Source: Rhizobium jaguaris
Lineage (GTDB): Bacteria; Pseudomonadota; Alphaproteobacteria; Rhizobiales; Rhizobiaceae
NCBI RefSeq assembly: GCF_003627755.1
Contig: NZ_CP032696.1
Span: 434,001 to 498,000 of the forward strand
DNA: 64,000 nucleotides
Direction of reading: 5' to 3'
The notes below the pieces were generated by a model. The model was given only the letters and a program-made list of their open reading frames with translations, was not told where the DNA came from and did no database searches. Numbering within the stretch: position 1 is the stretch's first letter; the number at the start of each line of letters is the position of its first letter. Shown here in pieces: positions 8,687 through 17,120 of the stretch. The position numbers and the translations under genes were made by a program.

Positions 8687-8935
8687 TGCGAGGCGATTTG
8701 ATGGCACTCAACGCCTCGCAGGTAACTTTGGCTCTTTGTTTACCTGATCCAATCGGGTGCCAGTGCCCTCGAAAGGCTAGCCTCGCCGCGGCCGTAGGTC
8801 GCCGCGTTATAGTTGACGAGTGTGTCAGTCCTGGCTGTATCCAGCAACTGATTGGCGATCTGTGTCGGCGTCGCCGACGGGAACTTGTTGCCAAGGATAG
8901 CGGAATAGCCCGAAATCACGGGTACCCCATGAGAT
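8687..8935 (-). repeat. Copy 2 of the inverted duplication, with hairpin
   Basis: This is the intact-gene copy of the repeat also found at 5280-5526 on the opposite strand. Its hairpin arms TGCGAGGCG (8687-8695) and CGCCTCGCA (8712-8720) lie just beyond the subtilase stop codon. The hairpin could act as a terminator or as the end of a mobile segment; no T-tract follows it. Confidence 0.75.
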
Positions 8936-9696
8936 GTTCCGAACAGTCCAGTTTTGTCGCCTTCGACACCAACCGTCAGGAACTGGTTCTGCACCTGCGG
9001 ATTCGAACCGGCATAATTCGAATAGGAGGCCAACGATGCCTTATTCTCGGGAGTACCATTGTGGTCGAGCGCACCCACAAAGATTGTCGATGGCGTTCCA
9101 AACAGGCTGACGGCTAGATAATCAGCATCCCCTTTACTGTTCACGGTGCCCATTGGTATGCCATCGTTGCCGGCAGACTTTGCGACGACCGCATTGCCCA
9201 CCCGAGCTGCATCGACAATCGATTGCTCAAGTGGAGACCGGCTCACTGGCTCCGGATAGCTGTAGCTCAAGTTGATGACATTGAGGCCGTCGTGCAGCGC
9301 GATCGGGGCCTCTTGGATGTATGCATTCCGGAACATGTTCGCACCAGGCGCCACCATGCCCGCTTCCTCAAAGACCCATTCGCCATGCCGCTGTCTTTGT
9401 GGGCCACGACCGAGATCGCCATCTACCATATCCGAGGATCTGAAATCATCCACGATCGTTATCGATACGCCTGAACCTGTATAGCCTGACGCCCAGGCTT
9501 GCCCAATATCCGGACTCATCCAGCAAAAGGTGTTGTCGGCATTTTGTGCGCACGCCGAGGCGCTGCCTTCCATGGTTGGTGTGTCGGCCTTTCCTTTGAC
9601 ATGGGCGCCAAGCTCGCCGGCAAAACCTGTTGCTGCCAGCAGGCACATAACGAGACCGCTAAGGAACGCTATAGGGAATAATAGTGATTTCTGCAT
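8740..9696 (-). CDS. Secreted subtilisin-like serine protease (S8 family)
   Basis: This is a 318-aa subtilase. The catalytic Asp is in SITIVDDF, the His in RQRHGEWV followed by the usual VAPGA, the oxyanion Asn in AKSAGNDG, and the Ser in FGTSHGVP. The His motif (HGEWV instead of HGTHVAG) is atypical. A clear Sec signal peptide opens the protein (MQKSLLFPIAFLSGLVM, ending ATGFAG), so it acts outside the cytoplasm. The start at 9696 is chosen because GGAGGTTAGT precedes it; longer frames upstream have no ribosome-binding site. No prodomain is evident. It is probably co-transcribed with the secreted protein 62 bp upstream. Its 3' end is duplicated at 5280-5473. Confidence 0.85.
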   Translation of the reverse strand: MQKSLLFPIAFLSGLVMCLLAATGFAGELGAHVKGKADTPTMEGSASACAQNADNTFCWMSPDIGQAWASGYTGSGVSITIVDDFRSSDMVDGDLGRGPQRQRHGEWVFEEAGMVAPGANMFRNAYIQEAPIALHDGLNVINLSYSYPEPVSRSPLEQSIVDAARVGNAVVAKSAGNDGIPMGTVNSKGDADYLAVSLFGTPSTIFVGALDHNGTPENKASLASYSNYAGSNPQVQNQFLTVGVEGDKTGLFGTSHGVPVISGYSAILGNKFPSATPTQIANQLLDTARTDTLVNYNAATYGRGEASLSRALAPDWIR

Positions 9697-9758
9697 ACTA
9701 ACCTCCTGTCTGCATTGTTCTTCGTTACCAAATCTGCCGCCCACACCTTTCATCATCG

Positions 9759-10328
9759 CTAGAACTGACCTCTGAACCAGAGACTGAGTTTCAGTCGGCT
9801 CGGATGGAGTTTCACCAAATGTTTTAGGGTGTCCGCTACCGGTAGTTCGGAAGCCGCCAAGCGGCAATTTACCTTTTGAACGCCGCCAAGTCGGTAGCTG
9901 GCGGTACACGGTTGTTCCGTCAGGTCACCACCCAAGATCGAATTGGCCGTGAAAGTAAGCGTCGTGGAGGGCGTCGGCCGCTTTTGTACAATGAAGCCGA
10001 GTTGCACATCTGGGTCGATTCGGACCTTTTCGGCACGCTGACCTGTGCTTGCGCCCCACAGCAGACCGAAATCGTCGGACAGCTGGGTCAACATTTCGAA
10101 TTGCATGTCGACCCAGTTGCTATGGTACATCTTGCTTAACGGCACCCATGTGCCATTCGTCAGCTCGTATCCGCCGCGTTCAAGACGACGGGCGATGGTG
10201 GTTAGGTCTGACCCCCGGTTGATACCGACGAGGCTGGTCTCTTGTCCATTGGCAGTCATTGCGAAAAATGCCATCGCCAGAAGTGCCAAACCTGCCCACA
10301 ACACATATTTTGGGCACCGTGAATTCAT
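9759..10328 (-). CDS. Secreted protein of unknown function, subtilase partner
   Basis: The protein is 189 aa from the ATG at 10328, with a good signal peptide (YVLWAGLALLAMAFFAMTANG, cleavage after the NG/Q region). The mature part is rich in beta-type residues (WVPLSKMYHSNWVDMQF, TPSTTLTFTANSILGG), contains two late cysteines, and ends in an aromatic-Phe pattern (LSLWFRGQF). An outer-membrane-associated beta structure is possible. I do not recognise the family. It directly precedes the secreted subtilase on the same strand (62-bp gap), so the two may work together in the periplasm or outside the cell. Confidence 0.65.
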   Translation of the reverse strand: MNSRCPKYVLWAGLALLAMAFFAMTANGQETSLVGINRGSDLTTIARRLERGGYELTNGTWVPLSKMYHSNWVDMQFEMLTQLSDDFGLLWGASTGQRAEKVRIDPDVQLGFIVQKRPTPSTTLTFTANSILGGDLTEQPCTASYRLGGVQKVNCRLAASELPVADTLKHLVKLHPSRLKLSLWFRGQF

Positions 10329-10807
10329 CGCACAACCGATTGGCGCACTATTGTTGGAGGGCACTTCTTGGGCAAACACCCGATGGCAATAACCGCGAAA
10401 GCATGGGCGACAACGGACAACGCAATCATTCTCAGCAATATCACTTATCTCCAGTCGTTCCGTCTCATTGAGACATTTCTCGGCTCTTTCCGAGTAAACA
10501 GCTCTCGCTGCATCTCGGTGACTGGCATCAAAATTCATGCCAACTTTAACGCAAGATTGGTCAGGAAGCGTCTGCCTTTGCTTTCATTAGCTTAGAAAAG
10601 AAGGGCAAGGAGTTCGCCAAACGAAGCTCTGTCGAGAAATCGACAAAGCCGACACAATTGGAATGGTTTTGATGATACTGAGCGCGAGCGAACCTATTGT
10701 GTGCACGTCCGTCAACGGCTTTTTCATTGATTCCCTCCCGCAAGATGGGTGACAAAAATGCGCGAATCTGTTTCTCCCTAGGCCGTCGTATTGCGGAAGA
10801 TGCTAAT

Positions 10808-11083
10808 ATGAATGTTATAGACAACGATGTACGTTTGCTCGCTGTTATGCGGCGCTATTTTAGCGTGAAGAAAGAGCTTGCCGATTTGAAATCGTCGCTC
10901 GAAGAAAAGCGCAAAGCGGCAGGAATTGCGGTCGGAGAGTTTTACCACGTCTGCGCTGAAAGCGAGCATGCAAACGATGTGAGTCGAACGGTTAGGCTGA
11001 GACGGGAGATGGATTTTCTGATGAGCCTCGCCGAAAGCTGGGCAAGGGGAGACATCATTAATCTCGACACATCAGCCAACTGA
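10808..11083 (+). CDS. Small protein with coiled-coil segment, unknown
   Basis: The protein is 91 aa starting MNVIDNDVRLLAVMRRY. A Lys/Glu/Leu-rich helix follows (KKELADLKSSLEEKRKAAG), likely a coiled coil, and a second helical region (TVRLRREMDFLMSLAESWAR). GGAAG lies about 7 nt before the chosen ATG; a longer form from 10697 is open but lacks a site. No family recognised. Confidence 0.45.
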   Translation: MNVIDNDVRLLAVMRRYFSVKKELADLKSSLEEKRKAAGIAVGEFYHVCAESEHANDVSRTVRLRREMDFLMSLAESWARGDIINLDTSAN

Positions 11084-11086
11084 TCC

Positions 11087-11126
11087 CGCGAGTACGCGAG
11101 TACGCGAGTACGCGAGTACGCGAGTA
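11087..11126. repeat. Tandem octamer repeat (CGCGAGTA)5
   Basis: There are five perfect head-to-tail copies of CGCGAGTA, starting 4 bp after the stop of the preceding small gene. The unit is 8 bp, so copy-number slippage would shift spacing without matching a codon frame. Confidence 0.95.
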
Positions 11127-11457
11127 TTGCGGTTGCAGCGCTATTTGGCAACCAAGCCAAGGGAAAATGGATCGGCTACTCGATTCATCGCCTGTAAAAT
11201 GGCCCGGGAATGCAATAGCATCATAATGATGCCGGCTCGACCCAGGACCCACTTGCCCGGCCCATTGTGCTGAGCCTTCCTCTTCGTGCGGGATTGCAAC
11301 CCTCATGTCTTTAGATCCCCACTAGAAGAAGACATCAGCTCTAAATTGAATGTTTTTGCCCGGCTGGCCCTCCGTTCGTGTCGCTTCGCTAGCGGACCGG
11401 AGGTATGGCACGGGTTATCGGCGAGAACGCTCGGCTACGCCCGATTTCGATCGGTAA
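11127..11457. other. No gene seen
   Basis: This stretch after the microsatellite holds only short open frames without ribosome-binding sites or recognisable similarity. No strong promoter or terminator is apparent. Confidence 0.5.
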
Positions 11458-12477
11458 TCACGCAACAAGAGCTTGTACCGTTACCCAACAAAAACGGATG
11501 TCATATCTGCTCGATGCGATACACGTCATAGGCGCATATCTACGGTCATTTTTAAACATCTTATCGGTGTGTGAAACAACATTTCCGCCGCTTTTTATTC
11601 CGCAGTGTGGGGCGTCATCGGATGAGATCAATAGGCGGGATACGCATATGGGCCAGGCGGCAATAATCTGCGGCTGGTCTTTTTCTTCGTATATCCCTAT
11701 CCAGACCGCAGGAGCGGCGGTCACGCAACCGCCTGGGCTTCCCGTGATCTCCACCAGAGAGCCGCACATGAAGGCGGCCTCCTCCGACGCAAGAAACGCG
11801 ACGAGGGCCGCCACCTCTTCCGGTTTCCCGATGCGCCCAAAGGGAACGAGCTTGTCGAGGTCAGCGATCGTCCGGCCGGAGCGCGTAACTCCGGCTTCGA
11901 GCATAGGCGTATGGATTTCTCCGGGGCAGACAGCGTTTACGCGCACCTTGTCGGGTGCGTAGTCCCTCGCAAGGTTCTGAGTGAACCCAGCTACCGCGGC
12001 CTTTGTGGTGTTGTAGGCAATGTGGTTCGGCGCGGGATGAAGGCCCCATTGCGATGCGGTATTCACGATCGCGCCGCCGCCAGCCTGTATCATGTGGGGA
12101 AGCGCTGCCCGGCACAAATGGAACATCGAATCCAGGTTGACAGTGAAGCTTGCCTTCCAATCCTCATCGGAGAGCGACAGCAGATTGCCGCGTCGATTGA
12201 TCCCTGCGTTATTGACGAGGACGTCCAGTCGGCCTTTCAGCTCGAACGACTTCGCCACGAGCTCGAAACATTCCTCCTTCTTCGAGATGTCCGCCCCGAT
12301 CGCAACCGCCGTTCCGCCCGCCGCGTCGATCTTGCTGGCGACGTGCGCCGCCGCCTCGACGTTAACGTCGGTCACGACAACGAGCGCGCCCTCGGATGCC
12401 AGCCTGCCCGCGATTGCCGATCCTATGCCGCCCCCTGCTCCCGTGACGACGGCGACCTTCCCTACAAACCTCTTCAT
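11458..12477 (-). CDS. SDR-family oxidoreductase with aberrant C-terminus
   Basis: Residues 1-245 are a classical NAD(P)-dependent short-chain dehydrogenase. The cofactor motif is TGAGGGIGSAIAG, then NNAG (LVNNAGINRRG), a catalytic Ser in VNTASQWG, and YNTTK. After the family's usual ending (FMCGSLVEITG) the frame runs on for about 90 residues unlike any SDR (from about 11750 down to 11458). The 3' end therefore seems replaced by unrelated DNA through recombination. This is the last gene of the catabolic operon, 16 bp after the second SDR. Substrate unknown. Confidence 0.75.
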   Translation of the reverse strand: MKRFVGKVAVVTGAGGGIGSAIAGRLASEGALVVVTDVNVEAAAHVASKIDAAGGTAVAIGADISKKEECFELVAKSFELKGRLDVLVNNAGINRRGNLLSLSDEDWKASFTVNLDSMFHLCRAALPHMIQAGGGAIVNTASQWGLHPAPNHIAYNTTKAAVAGFTQNLARDYAPDKVRVNAVCPGEIHTPMLEAGVTRSGRTIADLDKLVPFGRIGKPEEVAALVAFLASEEAAFMCGSLVEITGSPGGCVTAAPAVWIGIYEEKDQPQIIAAWPICVSRLLISSDDAPHCGIKSGGNVVSHTDKMFKNDRRYAPMTCIASSRYDIRFCWVTVQALVA

Positions 12478-12493
12478 CGAAATTTCCTCCTCG

Positions 12494-13252
12494 CTATCGA
12501 ATGTAGCTTCCGCCGTTAATGTCGAGCGTCGCTCCGTTCAGTGACGCCTGACCGGGCCGCAGAACGAAGGCGACCAATTCCGCCACCTCTGCCGGTTCCG
12601 CCATCTCTCCGATCGGGATGTCCGCAACGGCTGCAGCCTTTCCGTGGACGGCGATGAACTCTTCGGCCATGTCGGTTCGGACCCAGCCAGGCGCGATGGC
12701 GACGGCCGTCACGCCGTCCTCGCCGAAGCTGCGGGCGATCGACTTGGTCAGATTGACGAGCGCCGCCTTGGTTGCCCCATAAGGCATCGCGTCAGCCGTA
12801 TACCCTCGCTGACCCGCCCGGCTGGCCATATTGACGATCCGCCCGCCGCCATTCGCCTTGAAGTGCTGGATCGCTTCCTTGCAAAGATCAGCCGCGGCGA
12901 AGAAATTGATCTGGAATTCGCGCTGCCATGCGGCCTTCCAGTCAGACGCCGAGGCTTCGATTGAAATCTCCGTGCGGATGCCGGCATTGTTGACGAGGCC
13001 ATGGACCCGACCGGTCGCCGCGACGGCCATCTCCCAAAGTTTGAACGGGCCCTCCGGCACCGACAGGTCGGCCTGGACGATCCAGCCATTGCCACCGACT
13101 TCCGCGAGGAGCGCTTCCGCGCTCGCCTGATCGCGGCCGTAGTGGATGACCGGTCGCGCGCCATCCTCCGCGAGCTGCCTCACGATCGCCGCGCCGATTC
13201 CACCGGACGCTCCCGTGACCAGAACGACCTGTCCTTCGAGGGTCTTCTTCAT
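12494..13252 (-). CDS. SDR-family NAD(P)-dependent oxidoreductase
   Basis: This 252-aa SDR has the cofactor loop TGASGGIGAAIVR, VNNAG (GLVNNAGIRTE), a catalytic Ser in VNMASRAGQ and Tyr/Lys in YGATKAAL. It ends INGGSYIR. Classical FabG-like length. It lies 9 bp after the racemase-family gene and 16 bp before the other SDR, so it belongs to the same transcript. It may oxidise or reduce an alcohol intermediate of the same catabolic route; the substrate cannot be read from sequence. Confidence 0.85.
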   Translation of the reverse strand: MKKTLEGQVVLVTGASGGIGAAIVRQLAEDGARPVIHYGRDQASAEALLAEVGGNGWIVQADLSVPEGPFKLWEMAVAATGRVHGLVNNAGIRTEISIEASASDWKAAWQREFQINFFAAADLCKEAIQHFKANGGGRIVNMASRAGQRGYTADAMPYGATKAALVNLTKSIARSFGEDGVTAVAIAPGWVRTDMAEEFIAVHGKAAAVADIPIGEMAEPAEVAELVAFVLRPGQASLNGATLDINGGSYIR

Positions 13253-13261
13253 GCCATTACC

Positions 13262-14296
13262 TCATTTCAATAGGCTGACCTGCGGCCCCCAGGTGTCCGA
13301 CAACGCGAATCCGTTTCTGAATGGATCGTCGTCGGCAACACGAAGCTCCGTACGGCCATAGACATAGCCACGACCAGTGATCCGTGGCAGCACCGCCTTG
13401 CGGCCTTCGACCTCGGTCTCGCCGATGGCTTCGACCCGGAACTCGCCGCCGATGATCGACCGCGACGTCCTCATGTCACCGACCGAAACCTGGCCCCGCG
13501 CATGGAGAGCCGCAAGATTGGCGGAGCTTCCCGTTCCGCAAGGCGAGCGGTCGACCCGGCCGGGCTGGAGCGTCGTGCAGGTCCGCACGGCCCCGTCCGG
13601 TTCCTCGTCGCGGAACATGACATAGGCTATCTCGTCGACGCCCGGCAGCGTCGGATGGGAGACCTTCACCTGTTCCGCCAGAAGGCGCTTCAGCTCGATT
13701 CCGGCCTCTGCCAGTTCGCGGGCGTTCTCCGGTGCGATTGTCAGTCCCACCTGCCTCACGTCGACAAGCGCATAGTAGACGCCGCCGAAAGCGATATCGA
13801 CCTTGATCCGGCCCCAGGCTGGCGTATCAACCTCTTGCTCGAGAAGTTCGGCGAAGCTCGGAACATTGTCGAGGCTGACGCCGACACAGCGGCCGCTCTC
13901 GCAGCGGGCCCGTGCGACGATCAATCCTGCCGGCGTGTCCAGGCGGACCGTCGTCTCCGGTTCCACTATCGGAACGCGGCCGCTCTCCAGCAGAGCAGTC
14001 ACGACGCAGATGCAGTTGCTCCCCGACATCGGATGCGCGCGGTCCGCCTGCAGCACAATGAAGCCGGCATCGGCGTCGGGACGTGTCGGGGCGACCAGAA
14101 GATTCACCGACATCGCGACGTTGGCCCGTGGCTCGAAAGTCACGAAGCGGCGCAGGCTGTCATCGACATTGTTGATGTGGTTCATCTTGTCGAGCATAGT
14201 CGTTCCGGGAATCTCCGGAGCGCCGCCTGTCAGAACATGGCCAAGCTCGCCCTCGCAATGCACCAGCAGTAGTTCCAGGCTATTTTCGGATCCCAT
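13262..14296 (-). CDS. Proline racemase/hydroxyproline epimerase family protein
   Basis: The 344-aa enzyme belongs to the PLP-independent proline racemase superfamily, which moves the alpha-hydrogen of proline-type imino acids with two opposed acid/base residues. The C-terminal catalytic Cys is in DRSPCGTGSSA. The N-terminal position reads HPMSGSNC, so Ser replaces the first Cys of the usual MCGH motif. Ser/Cys pairs occur in some hydroxyproline-epimerase subgroups. With a D-amino-acid dehydrogenase and a DapA-family deaminase upstream, the most likely role is epimerising trans-4-hydroxy-L-proline to the cis-D form. ATG at 14296 has GAGG; a GTG at 14311 overlapping the preceding stop is an alternative. 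Confidence 0.82.
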   Translation of the reverse strand: MGSENSLELLLVHCEGELGHVLTGGAPEIPGTTMLDKMNHINNVDDSLRRFVTFEPRANVAMSVNLLVAPTRPDADAGFIVLQADRAHPMSGSNCICVVTALLESGRVPIVEPETTVRLDTPAGLIVARARCESGRCVGVSLDNVPSFAELLEQEVDTPAWGRIKVDIAFGGVYYALVDVRQVGLTIAPENARELAEAGIELKRLLAEQVKVSHPTLPGVDEIAYVMFRDEEPDGAVRTCTTLQPGRVDRSPCGTGSSANLAALHARGQVSVGDMRTSRSIIGGEFRVEAIGETEVEGRKAVLPRITGRGYVYGRTELRVADDDPFRNGFALSDTWGPQVSLLK

Positions 14297-14307
14297 CTCG
14301 ATGGACC

Positions 14308-15789
14308 TCACTTGATGTACCAGCCCCAGGGCTTGTCGGTGGCGTATTTGGTGATCTGCTTGGTCTCCAGATAGTTTTCGAGACCCCAGCGGCCGAGTTC
14401 ACGACCGATGCCTGATTCCTTGTAGCCGCCCCAGGGCGCTTCGGTGAACGTCGGCTGCGAGCAGTTGATCCAGACGATGCCTGCCCGGAAGGCGGCGGCG
14501 ACGCGCTCGGCTCGGATGTCGTCCTTGGACATGACGGCCGCGGCCAGGCCAAAGCGGGAGTCGTTGGCGAGTTCAATCGCCTCTTCTTCCGTCTTGAACG
14601 GTTTGACGCAGACAACCGGGCCAAAAATCTCCTCAACCCAGGCGTCACTGTCGAGTGGAACGTCAGTCAATACTGTAGGCTGCAGGTAGTAGCCCTTCTC
14701 GAATCCTTCGGGACGCTGTCCGCCGCATGCGACCGTGGCGCCTGCTTTTCGTGCGGCCTCGATCGCGGCGACGACCTGTTCATGTTGTCGCTTGGAGACC
14801 AGAGGGCCGAGGAGAACGCCCTCGTCCAGACCGTTGCCAATCTTGATCTTGCTCGTCTTCTCGACCAGACGGGCAAGAAGGCGTTCGTAGATGGTTTCCT
14901 GCACGAGGACGCGTGACGTCGCCGAGCAAACCTGCCCCTGGTTCCAGAAGATGCCGAACATGATCCATTCGACTGCCTCGTCGATGTCGGCGTCTTCGAA
15001 GACGACGAACGGCGACTTGCCACCGAGTTCCAGGCTGACGCGCTTGATGTCGCGGGCGGCCGCAGCCATGATCTTCGAGCCGACCGGGCCGGAGCCGGTG
15101 AAGGCGAGCTTGTCGACGCCCTTGTGGTCGATGATCGCCTGGCCCGCAACCGAGCCGGAACCCGTAAGGATGTTCAGGACGCCTGCAGGAAGACCTGCCT
15201 CGTCTGCGACGGCTGCGAGTTCGAGGGCCGTCAGCGAAGTCAGTTCGGCTGGCTTGAGAACGACCGTGCAGCCGGCGGCAAGCGCCGGAGCGACCTTCCA
15301 GGCCGCCATCAGCAGCGGATAGTTCCACGGGATGATTGCGCCCGCGACGCCGACCGGTTCCTTGACAGCCTTGGACGTGAACCTGTCGTCCGGAAGAAGG
15401 ATCGTCTCCTCCGGATTGTTGTCGAGCTGTTCGGCAAGGCCTGCGTAGTAGTCGAAGCAGCCTGCCGCATCCGAGATATCCCAGTCCGCCTCAGGGAATG
15501 GTTTGCCGTTGTCTAGAACTTCCAACCGGGCAATTTCCGACTGGCGGGCGCGGATTCCCTCGGCAATCGCGCGAAGGTATTTGGCGCGCTGAGCGCCCGT
15601 GAGCTTAGGCCAGCCATCCTTGTCGAAGGCACGGCGGGCGGCCTTGACGGCGATGTCGACGTCTTCGGCCGTCGCCGCTCCTATTGTCTGGATGACCTCC
15701 TCGGTTGCGGGATTGGTCACCGTGCAGGTGCCTCCCTTGACCGGCTTCATCCACTTGCCATCGATGTAGAGTTCGCTTTGCATCTTCAT
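14308..15789 (-). CDS. NAD(P)-dependent aldehyde dehydrogenase
   Basis: This 493-aa ALDH has the cofactor region GAIIPWNYPLLMAAWK, then KPAELTSL, the general-base Glu in LELGGKSP, and the nucleophilic Cys in NQGQVCSATSRV. It ends in PWGWYIK, a tail typical of betaine/amino-aldehyde-type ALDHs. In the hydroxyproline route it would oxidise alpha-ketoglutarate semialdehyde to alpha-ketoglutarate. The tail leaves open an aminoaldehyde or betaine aldehyde substrate. It follows the FAD dehydrogenase by 31 bp on the same strand. Confidence 0.88.
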   Translation of the reverse strand: MKMQSELYIDGKWMKPVKGGTCTVTNPATEEVIQTIGAATAEDVDIAVKAARRAFDKDGWPKLTGAQRAKYLRAIAEGIRARQSEIARLEVLDNGKPFPEADWDISDAAGCFDYYAGLAEQLDNNPEETILLPDDRFTSKAVKEPVGVAGAIIPWNYPLLMAAWKVAPALAAGCTVVLKPAELTSLTALELAAVADEAGLPAGVLNILTGSGSVAGQAIIDHKGVDKLAFTGSGPVGSKIMAAAARDIKRVSLELGGKSPFVVFEDADIDEAVEWIMFGIFWNQGQVCSATSRVLVQETIYERLLARLVEKTSKIKIGNGLDEGVLLGPLVSKRQHEQVVAAIEAARKAGATVACGGQRPEGFEKGYYLQPTVLTDVPLDSDAWVEEIFGPVVCVKPFKTEEEAIELANDSRFGLAAAVMSKDDIRAERVAAAFRAGIVWINCSQPTFTEAPWGGYKESGIGRELGRWGLENYLETKQITKYATDKPWGWYIK

Positions 15790-15820
15790 TCCCTTTTGCT
15801 GTCGTTGATCGCCCCGGGGC

Positions 15821-17059
15821 TTAGAATCGGTCTACGCGATAGGGTCTCATGTCGACGGGCGGCTTCCGGCCCGTAATAAGGTCGGCCATGAGACGGGCGG
15901 TGGTAGCGCCGTAGGTAAGTCCCAGGTGTCCGTGGCCCGTTGCATACCAGACGTTGCTGCGCTTGGCGGACTGCCCCATGACCGGAATGGTGTCCGGCAT
16001 TGCCGGGCGGTGCCCCATCCATTCGGAGGCCCCCTCGACCTTGAGATCCGGTAGGGCTTCCTTGGCGCGCTTCACCAGAACCTTCGCACGACGGTAGTCT
16101 GGTGCGGCATCAAGGCCCGCCATTTCGACCGTGCCACCGACGCGGATGCCGCCTGCAGTCGGAGTGACCATGAAAGCGCGCGCTGGCCAGATGAGCGAGT
16201 GGCGCATCGAGACGCCGGGGGCCATGATCTGTGTGTGATAGCCACGCTCGGTCTCGAGCGGGATAGGTTCACCAAGCATGGCGGAGAGACGGCCAGTGAA
16301 GGCGCCCGCGGCAAGGACTGCGCCGCCCGCCTGAAGCTTCCGGCCATCGCGGAGGCAGATCGACTTGACCGCAGTGGCATCGTGCTCAAACCCGACAACG
16401 TCGCCGGTCTCCATCGTTCCGCCCAGTTGTTGAAACTTCTCAGCCAGCGCGAGGACCAGCTTGTAGGGATCTGAAACGGAGCGATTGTCCGGGAAGAGAA
16501 CGGCCTTGCCAATCCTGGTGGTGATCGCGGGCTCCAGGTCGCGGATCGCGTTGCCACCAAGAACCTCGTACCGGAACCCGAAACGGTCGAGGATTTCAAT
16601 GTGCTCGTGATCGGCCTTGAACTCAGCCTCGTCGGTGTAGAGGCTGAGACATCCTTCCGCCGACAACATGTGCTGCAGGCCGGTCTCCGCAAGCAACGCG
16701 TCGAGGTCTTCATAGACGCGGCTGCAGAGAATGGAGCCGGCCGCCTCGAGCTCGCGAAGCTTCGAAGGGCGACTTGCCGCGATGAAGCGCAGGAACCAGG
16801 GTATCAATCTTGGCATGTAGGACGGGCGGATGCGAACCGGCCCTTCCGGATCGAGCATCCATCCGGGCATCTGCGCCCAGATGCCCGGTCGCGAGGCCGG
16901 CATGAATTCGGTGACAGCGATGCTAGCCATGTTGCCGTAGGACGCGCCCTTGCCCGGGGCGCTCCGGTCGACGAGAACGACAGACTCGCCGCGGCGCTGT
17001 AGCTGGTATGCGATGGCGGTACCGATGATCCCGGCGCCGACTACGACGGTCTGTGCCAC
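15821..17059 (-). CDS. FAD-dependent D-amino-acid dehydrogenase (DadA-like)
   Basis: This is a 412-aa DAO-family flavoprotein. The N-terminal dinucleotide motif is VGAGIIGTAIAYQL with VLVDR at the second strand, and the C-terminal FAD contact region is GHGHLGLTYGATTARL. The likely reaction is oxidation of cis-4-hydroxy-D-proline to a pyrroline carboxylate, with electrons passed to the respiratory chain. It starts at a GTG (17059) preceded by GAGGGA. It lies 61 bp after the DapA-family gene. Confidence 0.85.
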   Translation of the reverse strand: MAQTVVVGAGIIGTAIAYQLQRRGESVVLVDRSAPGKGASYGNMASIAVTEFMPASRPGIWAQMPGWMLDPEGPVRIRPSYMPRLIPWFLRFIAASRPSKLRELEAAGSILCSRVYEDLDALLAETGLQHMLSAEGCLSLYTDEAEFKADHEHIEILDRFGFRYEVLGGNAIRDLEPAITTRIGKAVLFPDNRSVSDPYKLVLALAEKFQQLGGTMETGDVVGFEHDATAVKSICLRDGRKLQAGGAVLAAGAFTGRLSAMLGEPIPLETERGYHTQIMAPGVSMRHSLIWPARAFMVTPTAGGIRVGGTVEMAGLDAAPDYRRAKVLVKRAKEALPDLKVEGASEWMGHRPAMPDTIPVMGQSAKRSNVWYATGHGHLGLTYGATTARLMADLITGRKPPVDMRPYRVDRF

Positions 17060-17120
17060 TTTGGTCCCTCAATGTTATGGCGGCGGCCGAGACGGAGGTT
17101 GTCCCGATCGCCGGTGCATC

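Noticed and set aside
11087..11126. CRISPR-like repeats
   Set aside because: The units are contiguous 8-mers with no spacers, so it is a simple tandem repeat.
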